Assembly: GCA_022487055.1 (NCBI GenBank)
Contig: JAKVJJ010000014.1
Coordinates: 1 to 44,885 of the forward strand
Source of the DNA: Oscillospiraceae bacterium
Lineage (GTDB): Bacteria > Bacillota > Clostridia > Oscillospirales > Acutalibacteraceae
Length of the DNA stretch: 44,885 nucleotides
Direction: 5' to 3'
Positions 7,553 to 14,288 of this stretch are shown here, one piece after another. Each line of letters opens with the position of its first letter. Position 1 is the stretch's first letter. Position numbers and translations under genes: made by a program. The notes beneath the pieces are model-generated. The model was given only the letters and a program-made list of their open reading frames with translations, was not told where the DNA came from and made no database searches.

Positions 7553-8593
7553 ATGAAAATAAAGTACTTTGGCAGAAAGCTGCTCGCCGCCGGGCTGGCT
7601 GGCGCGCTGCTGGCTGCGGGACTGACCGGATGCGGAATAGCAGAGAAGACGGGGCCTAAGACAGCGGGTGGTGCGAAACAGCTTGTCATTGCGGAGCCGG
7701 TGCATCTGATTGGGTATCTGCCGCTGTATATGGCACAGCGCGAGGGTTACTTTAAAGAGCAAGGGCTGGATGTAAAAGTCATTCAGGCAACCGGCGGCAC
7801 GCACGTTACAGCAGTTATCAGCGGCAGTGCATGGGGGGTTATTGGCGGTGTTGATTCCAATGCACTGGGCAACAAAGGCAACTCCGACCCGGTCACTGCG
7901 GTGGTAAACTGTGTGAACCGTGCCAATGTTTATCTGGTAGCGAAAAAAGGGCTGGCACCAAAAAGCAAAAGCAATGCTGACTTGAAGGAATTCCTGCGCG
8001 GCAAGAGCATTGTGGCAGGACGTCACGGCGGTTCTCCAAATTTGCTGACACGTTATCTGTTGCTAAAAGTCGGGCTGGACCCGGAAAAAGATGTGAAGAT
8101 GCGGGAACCGGGGGATGCGGCGACGGTTGTTACCATGCTGCAGAACGGCAGCGGCCAGATTGGCAACGGCGCGGAACCGCAGATTTGCGACGGCGTTGAA
8201 AAAGGTGTATGGGAAGAACCTTTCTATAAATTTACCGACCTCGGCGATTACTCCTACTCCGTTTTTGGTGTGAAAAAATCGACCATCCAGAAAGATCCGG
8301 TCACTGTACAGAAATTTGTAAATGCTGTGTTGAAAGCGCTGAAAACCGTACAGAATGATAAGGCACTGGCGGCGCAAGACCTGAGGCTGGAATTTCCGAC
8401 TCTGAAGGAATCGCAGGTGAAGGCATCACTCGGCCGTGCTTATGAAGACCATTTGTGGAGCGAAGATGGCCTGATTTCTAAAAAGGCTGTGGACAACGAC
8501 ATGGATGTGCTGAACAAAACCGGTATTTTTACTGGCTCGTATTCCTATGACACACTGGTCGATATGCAATTTGTAAAAGCAGCGCAGAAATAA
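7553..8593 (+). CDS. NMT1/SsuA-like substrate-binding lipoprotein
   Basis: A 346-residue extracytoplasmic binding protein with a lipoprotein signal: basic n-region MKIKYFGRK, Ala/Leu-rich h-region and lipobox LTGC (Cys at about 24). The mature part starts with the family hallmark IGYLPLYMAQREGYFKEQGL and has the two-lobe layout of the SsuA/ThiY/NMT1 group. The ATG at 7553 has GGAGG 9 nt upstream; upstream in-frame codons lie inside the permease gene. The ligand (sulfonate, pyrimidine, flavin or another) cannot be assigned from sequence alone. The hairpin at 8615-8639 and the terminator at 8661-8706 follow. Confidence 0.92.
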   Translation: MKIKYFGRKLLAAGLAGALLAAGLTGCGIAEKTGPKTAGGAKQLVIAEPVHLIGYLPLYMAQREGYFKEQGLDVKVIQATGGTHVTAVISGSAWGVIGGVDSNALGNKGNSDPVTAVVNCVNRANVYLVAKKGLAPKSKSNADLKEFLRGKSIVAGRHGGSPNLLTRYLLLKVGLDPEKDVKMREPGDAATVVTMLQNGSGQIGNGAEPQICDGVEKGVWEEPFYKFTDLGDYSYSVFGVKKSTIQKDPVTVQKFVNAVLKALKTVQNDKALAAQDLRLEFPTLKESQVKASLGRAYEDHLWSEDGLISKKAVDNDMDVLNKTGIFTGSYSYDTLVDMQFVKAAQK

Positions 8594-8614
8594 TTTGCGG
8601 CTGCTTTTACCTGC

Positions 8615-8639
8615 TGAAACATTCTGACGGAATGTTTCA
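8615..8639. promoter_or_regulatory. 3' hairpin after the binding-protein gene
   Basis: TGAAACATTC (8615-8624) and GAATGTTTCA (8630-8639) form a perfect 10-bp stem with a 5-nt loop. There is no T-run, so it is more likely an mRNA 3'-end stabiliser or processing element than a terminator; the true terminator lies about 20 nt further on. Confidence 0.55.
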
Positions 8640-8660
8640 CAACATACCCAAAACCGAAAA

Positions 8661-8706
8661 AACAGGGCACCCTGCGCTTCCTTGGCAGAGTGCCCTGTTG
8701 CTTTTT
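8661..8706. terminator. Bidirectional intrinsic terminator
   Basis: AACAGGGCAC (8661-8670) pairs with GTGCCCTGTT (8690-8699). A T-run follows on the plus strand (8702-8706), and A-runs at 8651-8662 supply the T-run on the minus strand. It ends both the plus-strand ABC importer operon and the minus-strand gatB-GNAT operon, which converge here. Confidence 0.85.
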
Positions 8707-8709
8707 GAT

Positions 8710-9162
8710 TTAAGATAACTTCATGCGGAGAATCTGCAAGCCGGCCGTAAATCCATTTTTGCGGTAAAGTGCGATTGCCCCATGATTTTGCTGCCAGACG
8801 GATACATCCAGAAAGCCAATATGCTTTTTGCGGCACCAAGCCTGAAACTGACAAATAAACTGGCCGGCAATGCCCTGACCGCGAAATGCAGGCTCCACGA
8901 AAACGGCATCCAGCCTTGCTTCCGGTTGTATGGCAGGGTCATCCTTTATGAAACCGTGCAGGAAGCCAACCACCTGTTGCGCTTCCACAGCGGCAAATGT
9001 CACGCGTGATGTATTAGACAGAGTTGTCCGGTACCAGCCGCTGACGGTGAAATCACTTGGAATATTGGAATTGTAAGTTTCCCGTTCATCTGTAATCAGC
9101 TTGGTCAGCAGTTCATCACAGGCATCTGCTGTTTCAGCATCTGTAACCTGCTCAATTTTCAC
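8710..9162 (-). CDS. GNAT-family N-acetyltransferase
   Basis: A 150-residue acetyl-CoA-dependent acetyltransferase. The core is visible: LDAVFVEPAFRGQGIAGQFICQF carries motif A with the CoA pyrophosphate-binding RGQGIA loop (about residues 88-112), followed by the motif B region LDVSVWQQNHGAIALYRKNGF. The fold and C-terminal YRKNGF are typical of aminoglycoside-6'-acetyltransferase-like and other single-domain GNATs; the substrate is unknown. Its start overlaps the stop of the next upstream GNAT gene (ATGA, 9159-9162), so the two are coupled. Confidence 0.9.
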   Translation of the reverse strand: MKIEQVTDAETADACDELLTKLITDERETYNSNIPSDFTVSGWYRTTLSNTSRVTFAAVEAQQVVGFLHGFIKDDPAIQPEARLDAVFVEPAFRGQGIAGQFICQFQAWCRKKHIGFLDVSVWQQNHGAIALYRKNGFTAGLQILRMKLS

Positions 9163-10151
9163 AGGAATTCCTCCATATGGTGTTTTTGATAGTCCTCTCT
9201 GGTCAATTCCAGAGAAAGAATGCCATCACGAAACTCGGTAATCCGGAAACCGGCTTTTAAATGAATGATAAGGGCGGCACGTTTTTCCGGCTCGAAAGAA
9301 TTATGTACAGTCTGTGCGTGATTGTGTACAAATGCTTCCTGCAGGAGAAGCGCCAGTGCCTCTCCTGCGTAACCGCGTCCGCGGTACTTGGCATCTATCA
9401 CGACACCCATTTCATACCAGTTGCCTTTGGCACTCTGATGCAGGTTGACTGCTCCGAGGAAAGCATTGTCTTGGCGGCGGACAAGGTAGGCATAGAAACG
9501 CTTTGGCTCCTGCCCAATCCAATCGTCATGCCACTGCTGCCATTTAGCCTGTGGAAAAGCAATGCAGCCGGTCTGCCGGTCATAACCGTCAAAGGCTAAG
9601 TCATAGCCGCAGTTATACTGCATGGTGGCGGGGTCGGCCATCCATTTTTGCCTATAACAGAGTTCCTCAACGGATGGAGGCTGCAGATACAGCCGGCCGG
9701 TGGGAGCATTGAGCTTTTGAAATAAGCGCGTGCTGAAAGTGGACATTCCTGCTTTTTGATAGAAGTTCAGGAGCTGACGGCTGTTCTGGTTGGCGGCAAT
9801 CAGTGTGACACAGGAAATGCCTCGTTGGGCCAGCTCTGCTGTGACGGTATCGTACAATAACCTGCCGGTACCATGGTTCCGCATTCCCGCTTTCACATAT
9901 AACTCTTCAATTTCAAAGCAGGAGGTTCCTTCCGGCAGAATGCTTTTCATGCGATGACTGTCATAAGCGTTTCCGCCGAGATATCCGATGATAGTTCCGT
10001 CTGCTTCCGCTATCCAGAGTGTATAGCTGGCCATTTCCGGTGTGTCTGTGACTGAATAGCCATAGGTGATTTTCTGCTCCGCCCATTCCTGTGACAGGCG
10101 GCAGACAGCAGGTAAGTCCTGCTTCTGTGCTTTGCGTATTTGAATTTTCAT
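9159..10151 (-). CDS. Two-domain GNAT acetyltransferase
   Basis: A 330-residue protein with two GNAT domains in tandem. Domain 1 (about 1-145) has EIEELYVKAGMRNHGTGRLLYD, a motif A with a slightly unusual RNHGTG loop, and ends NSRQLLNFYQKAGM. Domain 2 (about 155-320) resembles RimJ/RimL-type enzymes: MGVVIDAKYRGRGYAGEAL plus HNSFEPEKRAALIIHLKAGF. Domain 2 is read through without a stop, so this is a true fusion. The gene follows gatB by 16 nt and precedes the single-domain GNAT with a 4-nt overlap. Substrates unknown; they could be amino acids, antibiotics or protein N-termini. Confidence 0.88.
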   Translation of the reverse strand: MKIQIRKAQKQDLPAVCRLSQEWAEQKITYGYSVTDTPEMASYTLWIAEADGTIIGYLGGNAYDSHRMKSILPEGTSCFEIEELYVKAGMRNHGTGRLLYDTVTAELAQRGISCVTLIAANQNSRQLLNFYQKAGMSTFSTRLFQKLNAPTGRLYLQPPSVEELCYRQKWMADPATMQYNCGYDLAFDGYDRQTGCIAFPQAKWQQWHDDWIGQEPKRFYAYLVRRQDNAFLGAVNLHQSAKGNWYEMGVVIDAKYRGRGYAGEALALLLQEAFVHNHAQTVHNSFEPEKRAALIIHLKAGFRITEFRDGILSLELTREDYQKHHMEEFL

Positions 10152-10167
10152 AGAATTCTCTTTTGGT

Positions 10168-11583
10168 TTATGCCATCAGTTTTAAAAGCAGTTCCTCAGC
10201 TTTTTGTGCATCTGCCCGGCCGCGGGTGGATTTCATCACATAACCGACCAGTGATTTGACTGCTTTTTCTTTGCCTGCACGGTAATCCTCGGCGGCCTTC
10301 GGATTCTTTTCCAGTGCCTCTCTGCACAATGCTGTAAGCTGACTGTCATCGACACCGGCAAGGTCCTTTTCACTTAAAAATTCACCATATGGTTTGCCGG
10401 TATCCAGCATCTTTTCCAAGGTGGACTTGACCAGATTCATGCGAATTTTTCCGGCATCCAACAGCCTTAGGAGCGCATTGAGATTCTCCGGAGGAACAGT
10501 GGGGGCAAAAGCTTCCTTGTCTGCTTCAGTTTCCATGCGGCGGAATATCTGTCCCAATATGCAGGAAGCGGCGGCTTTACCGTTTTTCAGGCCATCACAG
10601 GCTTTGTCAAAGTAATCTGCCACTTCCCGATAGCGCAGAAGTAGCTGAACATCCGCGTCGCTGATTTCTAATTTTTCCATCCACCGCTGCCTGCGTGCTT
10701 CCGGACTTTCCGGGAGCTGTGTGCGAAGCTTGTCCACCCAGTCTTTGGTGACATGAATCGTTGGCAGGTCCGGTTCCGGAAAATAGCGGTAATCATCGGC
10801 GTCTTCCTTGCCGCGCATACTTTCGGTGCATTCGTCCGCTTCATTGTAGCGCAAAGTTTCCTGTGTAACGGCTTCACCGCTGTCCAGCAGGTCGCACTGC
10901 CGGTCATATTCGTAAGCCATTGCTTTCGTGATAAAACTGATGCTGTTCATATTTTTAATTTCAGTGCGGGTGCCAAGCTTCTCGATGCCCTGCGGACGAA
11001 CGGAAACGTTCACATCACAGCGCATGGAACCTTCCTCCATGCGGCAGTCGGAAACGCCGATATAGCGCATGAGAAACTGCAACTTTTCCACATATTCTTT
11101 GGCTTCTTCAATGGAACGGATGTCCGGCTCACTGACAATTTCAATCAGCGGGACACCGCCGCGGTTGTAGTCCACATAAGTATTGCCGCGGGAGTGCACC
11201 AGCTTGCCGGCATCCTCCTCAATGTGGATACGGGTAATGCGGATTTTCCGCCCATTAGAGAGTTCAATCCAGCCATGTGTGCACAGCGGCATATCAAATT
11301 GTGAAATCTGATAGTTTTTGGAGAGGTCTGGGTAAACATAATTTTTGCGTGCCATTGTGCTCACTTCAGAAATCTCGCAGTGTGTGGCAAGCCCGGCCAG
11401 CACAGCGTATTCCACCACTTTTTGATTTAGCTTTGGCAGGGTGCCGGGCAGGCCGATACATACCGGACAGCAGTGTGTATTCGGTTCACCACCGAATTCT
11501 GTGGAACAGCCGCAGAAAATCTTTGTTTTGGTTGCCAGCTCCACATGGGTTTCCAGTCCGGCGACCAGCTCATATTTGCTCAT
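10168..11583 (-). CDS. gatB: Asp-tRNA(Asn)/Glu-tRNA(Gln) amidotransferase subunit B
   Basis: A 471-residue GatB, the kinase/tRNA-binding subunit of GatCAB, which activates the misacylated tRNA and receives ammonia from GatA. Family landmarks are present: ELVAGLETHVEL near the N-terminus, the zinc-binding Cys set around CGCSTEFGGEPNTHCCPVC, DLSKNYQISQFDMPLC, the IEEDAGK region and the C-terminal YqeY-like tRNA-binding tail. Full length for the family. It lies apart from gatC and gatA (plus strand, 16053-17777), about 4.5 kb away on the other strand with a transporter/regulator pair between. It has its own promoter at 11659-11687 and GGAGG before the ATG. Confidence 0.97.
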   Translation of the reverse strand: MSKYELVAGLETHVELATKTKIFCGCSTEFGGEPNTHCCPVCIGLPGTLPKLNQKVVEYAVLAGLATHCEISEVSTMARKNYVYPDLSKNYQISQFDMPLCTHGWIELSNGRKIRITRIHIEEDAGKLVHSRGNTYVDYNRGGVPLIEIVSEPDIRSIEEAKEYVEKLQFLMRYIGVSDCRMEEGSMRCDVNVSVRPQGIEKLGTRTEIKNMNSISFITKAMAYEYDRQCDLLDSGEAVTQETLRYNEADECTESMRGKEDADDYRYFPEPDLPTIHVTKDWVDKLRTQLPESPEARRQRWMEKLEISDADVQLLLRYREVADYFDKACDGLKNGKAAASCILGQIFRRMETEADKEAFAPTVPPENLNALLRLLDAGKIRMNLVKSTLEKMLDTGKPYGEFLSEKDLAGVDDSQLTALCREALEKNPKAAEDYRAGKEKAVKSLVGYVMKSTRGRADAQKAEELLLKLMA

Positions 11584-11658
11584 GGATGTGAACCTCCTGT
11601 TCCTGTCATACAGATTAAAGAAATCCGCTTATGTGACGCGGGTATAAAATTCTAATTT

Positions 11659-11687
11659 AGCATACCGCAGGCGGAAACGGATGTCAA
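11659..11687 (-). promoter_or_regulatory. Sigma-70-type promoter of gatB
   Basis: On the minus strand, TTGACA (11682-11687), a 17-nt spacer and TATGCT (11659-11664). The predicted start is about 70 nt before the gatB ATG. The -35 is perfect; the -10 matches 4 of 6. Confidence 0.7.
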
Positions 11688-11707
11688 TGCTTTGCATCAG
11701 TGAAGCG

Positions 11708-11746
11708 CTGAAAAAAACAAAAACCCGGCAGTCCTTCACTGCCGGG
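11708..11746 (-). terminator. Intrinsic terminator of the ECF S-component gene
   Basis: CCCGGCAGT (11724-11732) and ACTGCCGGG (11738-11746) form a 9-bp stem with a 5-nt loop. On the minus strand it is followed by T-rich sequence (A-runs on plus at 11711-11723). It ends the gene at 11775-12626 and shields gatB. Confidence 0.85.
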
Positions 11747-11774
11747 AAACGTATCATTGAGCCGCAATATCAAA

Positions 11775-12626
11775 TTAAGCGCCGAATGCCAGATGGCTGC
11801 GTTTGAGAGCCGCACGGATGGCATAGAAAAGTGGAACTGCAACCACATCGGCGACAATGCCGTTAAATAGTGTCACTGCCAGTTTCACATGGACAATCGT
11901 GTCTAGTGCTTTGACGGTGTTGCCGACTAAGATGCCGCTGATATAGGAATGGGTTAAGTACAGAATGCTGTAGCACAGGGAGCCGATGACTGCCGCCAGC
12001 ACGGTGCGCACAATCTGCTTTTTCTGCACTTCATTGGTGAGCAGCTTGCCATGGATCCCCCATGCGATAGTGCCGCAGACAAAGGCCATCACAAATTTGG
12101 TGACAAATGTCAGTAGGCAGGTGTCTGCCCAGCCGCTGGTGATGTCATACAGAAAACTGCCGAGACCCGCCGCCAGTCCGCCGTAAATCGGCCCGAGCAT
12201 CAGACCGGAAAAAATGCAGAAAACATTGCCGAAGCCAATCTGCGCTTTGTCAGAAATCGGCAGCCGGATGGTGAAAAGATAGCCAAGCAGCACGAGAGCC
12301 GCCATCATTCCGGTGAAGGCAAGGTTCATCGTGCGGGACTTGCCTGTCACCTGATAGTTCACCTTTTTCAGTACAAAATAAAGGCACACAAGCACAATGC
12401 CGCCCAAAATTCCCGCATAACCGAAAGAACTGGAGATGCTCTGCACCAATCCAGACTTTTTGCCTGCCGCAATCCACTTCATCAAGTTTGCCGGAAAGGC
12501 GGTACTGCCGCCATTTACCAGTGGCAGCATCTGCAGAAACAGGATGCCCACCGCAAAGCACAGCACAACCAGCACCCAGTAAATAATGGTGCGTGCCAGG
12601 CCATTTTTCTGTTTCGTTTGTTCCAT
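11775..12626 (-). CDS. ECF-transporter S component, possibly for vitamin B6 (PdxU2-like)
   Basis: A 283-residue membrane protein. Two TM segments at the N-terminus (about 13-32 and 65-87) precede a six-helix core beginning near 100 with LAFTGMMAALVLLGYLFTI, followed by FGNVFCIFSGLMLGPIYGGLAAGLGSFLYDI. That pattern is typical of S components, which bind a vitamin and dock on a shared EcfAAT energising module, not encoded here. The gene is divergent from a PdxR-like MocR regulator, and such regulators commonly control pyridoxine synthesis or uptake, so a B6 vitamer is the best guess. Folate or thiamine would be the alternatives. AGGAGG precedes the ATG and a terminator follows. Confidence 0.82.
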   Translation of the reverse strand: MEQTKQKNGLARTIIYWVLVVLCFAVGILFLQMLPLVNGGSTAFPANLMKWIAAGKKSGLVQSISSSFGYAGILGGIVLVCLYFVLKKVNYQVTGKSRTMNLAFTGMMAALVLLGYLFTIRLPISDKAQIGFGNVFCIFSGLMLGPIYGGLAAGLGSFLYDITSGWADTCLLTFVTKFVMAFVCGTIAWGIHGKLLTNEVQKKQIVRTVLAAVIGSLCYSILYLTHSYISGILVGNTVKALDTIVHVKLAVTLFNGIVADVVAVPLFYAIRAALKRSHLAFGA

Positions 12627-12649
12627 CGTTCGTCCCTCCTAAAGATGAC

Positions 12650-12678
12650 TTTACTTTACTTTGTCAGCCTGCTATAAT
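12650..12678 (+). promoter_or_regulatory. Promoter of the PdxR-like regulator gene
   Basis: TTTACT (12650-12655), a 17-nt spacer and a perfect TATAAT (12673-12678). The -35 lies in a short ACTTT repeat tract. The direct repeats at 12692-12739 lie just downstream, in the transcribed leader. Confidence 0.65.
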
Positions 12679-12691
12679 CATAAAAAATATC

Positions 12692-12739
12692 TGTACATTT
12701 TAAAAGCGACAGTTTATAAAAATATTGAGTGTACAGTTT
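12692..12739. promoter_or_regulatory. Candidate operator repeats between the regulator and the transporter gene
   Basis: TGTACATTTT (12692-12701) and TGTACAGTTT (12730-12739) are near-identical direct repeats, with a third related GACAGTTTAT at 12708-12717. They sit between the divergent starts, downstream of the plus promoter and in the region expected to hold the minus promoter. Direct repeats are typical of MocR/PdxR operators, so they may be the binding sites of the 12753-14129 product. This is inferred from position. Confidence 0.45.
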
Positions 12740-12752
12740 GGAGGAACCCTCT

Positions 12753-14129
12753 GTGACTTATGATTATATTCAACTTGAGAAAGAGAGCGGACAGCCGCTG
12801 TATCTGCAGCTTTATGAGCAGCTCAAGAGTGCAGCGCAGAGCGGCAGTATTCACCCCGGACAAAAGCTGCCCAGCATCCGCCGCCTGAGTGAAGACCTTG
12901 GGCTGTCCCGCACGACCATTGAAAACGCTTATCAGCAGCTCTGTGTGGAGGGATATATTGATGCACAGCCGCAGCGGGGCTATTTTGTGCTGACCAGTGG
13001 TGGGAAGCGCGGAGTCCGACCGGAGGAAGCGGTGCATCCGATTCCATGGCAGCCGCGCTATAATTTCGGCACGGATGCCGTGGACAGCACCTGTGCCGAC
13101 CTGAAGGCATGGCGGCGGCATATCCGGGAAATTCTTAACCGGCCGCAGGCGATGGTGCGCTATGGAGAGCATCAGGGCGAATTGTCGCTGCGGGAAGCAC
13201 TGCGGGATTACAGCTATGGCGCGCGCGGTGTGGTTTGCTCGGCGGAGCAGGTAGTGATTGGCGCGGGCACACAGCCTCTTCTTTACATCCTATGCGGGCT
13301 GATGCAGGGACAAGTCGGCGCAGTGGCGATTGAGGAGCCGGGATTTCCGCAGGCAGAGCAGGTCTTTGCGGACTGTGGCATTGAAGTGCTGCGTCTGCCG
13401 GGGGATGACAGCGGAATGCGGCCGGAAGCACTGCAGCAAAGCGGTGCGAAAGTTGCTTACGTCACCCCGTCCAGCCGGGAGGGGAACGGTAGCCCCATTC
13501 CGCTGCTGCGTCGTCAGGAATTGCTGAACTGGGCGGCACAGACCGGTGGCCTGCTGATTGAAGATGATTATAATGGGGAACTTCGCTACCGTGCGCGGCC
13601 GATTCCGGCAATGCAGGGAATGGCGGCGGATGACAGAGTGCTGTACCTCGGTTCCTTTTCCAAACTTTTGCTGCCCAGCGTGCGTGTGGGTTACATGGTT
13701 CTGCCGCAGCGGCTGCTTCCTTTATATCTTGCCAGAGCGCCGCGCTATAATCAGACAGCATCCAAAGCAGAGCAGCTCGCTTTGGCGGATTATGTGAAAA
13801 GCGGCCAGCTTGAGCGGCAACTTCGCCGTTTAAGGAAAGTTTACGCACAGAAAAGCAGCCTGCTGATGCATTTGCTGCAGGAAGCCTTCGGAAAATGTGC
13901 ACAGATAAGCCTCCAGGAAACGCCACTATGTGTGACACTGCAGTTTCATGGGGGGCCTTCTCCGGCGCGCCTGGCAGAATTGGCGGAAACGTATGGAGTG
14001 CGTGTGTGTCCCGGCCCGGAGGGGAAAGTGACGCTTGGCTTTGCCGGCATTCCTATGGGGGATATCGCTCCCGGTGTGCACGCACTGCAGAAAGCGTGGA
14101 ATCCGCCCGAATTTTGCATTTCTGGTTGA
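12753..14129 (+). CDS. MocR/GntR-family regulator with PLP-dependent aminotransferase-like domain (PdxR-like)
   Basis: A 458-residue regulator. Residues 1-70 form a GntR-type winged helix (LYLQLYEQLKSAAQSGSI, KLPSIRRLSEDLGLSRTTIENAY). The rest is a fold-type I aminotransferase-like domain with EDDYNGELRY and the PLP-lysine motif YLGSFSKLLLPSVRVGYM. I used the GTG at 12753, since GGAGG (12740-12744) lies 8 nt upstream; the ATG at 12729 has no ribosome site. MocR proteins of the PdxR group sense PLP and control vitamin B6 synthesis or uptake. Here it is divergent from an S component. It could instead be a GabR- or TauR-like MocR regulator, but the neighbour favours B6. Confidence 0.9.
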   Translation: MTYDYIQLEKESGQPLYLQLYEQLKSAAQSGSIHPGQKLPSIRRLSEDLGLSRTTIENAYQQLCVEGYIDAQPQRGYFVLTSGGKRGVRPEEAVHPIPWQPRYNFGTDAVDSTCADLKAWRRHIREILNRPQAMVRYGEHQGELSLREALRDYSYGARGVVCSAEQVVIGAGTQPLLYILCGLMQGQVGAVAIEEPGFPQAEQVFADCGIEVLRLPGDDSGMRPEALQQSGAKVAYVTPSSREGNGSPIPLLRRQELLNWAAQTGGLLIEDDYNGELRYRARPIPAMQGMAADDRVLYLGSFSKLLLPSVRVGYMVLPQRLLPLYLARAPRYNQTASKAEQLALADYVKSGQLERQLRRLRKVYAQKSSLLMHLLQEAFGKCAQISLQETPLCVTLQFHGGPSPARLAELAETYGVRVCPGPEGKVTLGFAGIPMGDIAPGVHALQKAWNPPEFCISG

Positions 14130-14154
14130 AACAGCATTCATTTAATGCTATACT
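14126..14154 (+). promoter_or_regulatory. Promoter of aspS-gatCA
   Basis: TTGAAA (14126-14131), a 17-nt spacer and TATACT (14149-14154). The -35 overlaps the stop codon of the PdxR-like gene. The predicted leader to the aspS ATG is about 128 nt. Confidence 0.7.
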
Positions 14155-14201
14155 GGATGAAATACTTTATTTCTGTGAAGTTTTAACTCATAAAGTATTC
14201 C

Positions 14202-14256
14202 GCTCGCCGGACACGGAGGCCGGAAGAGCTGGGCCGAAACAGGCGCTGCGCCTGTT
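14202..14256 (+). promoter_or_regulatory. Two leader hairpins before aspS
   Basis: First: GCTC/CCGG (14202-14210) pair with CCGG/GAGC (14220-14229). Second: AACAGGCG (14238-14245) pairs with CGCCTGTT (14249-14256) around a 3-nt loop. Neither has a T-run, and the T-box consensus AGGGTGG is absent, so this is not a recognisable T-box riboswitch. The second hairpin ends 20 nt before AAAGGGG of the ribosome site. Confidence 0.5.
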
Positions 14257-14288
14257 CAGCCGAATATTGCAGACAAAGGGGAATGAAA

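Noticed and set aside
14155-14288. T-box riboswitch before aspS
   Set aside because: Two hairpins are present, but the conserved AGGGTGG antiterminator sequence and a terminator are missing and the leader is too short.
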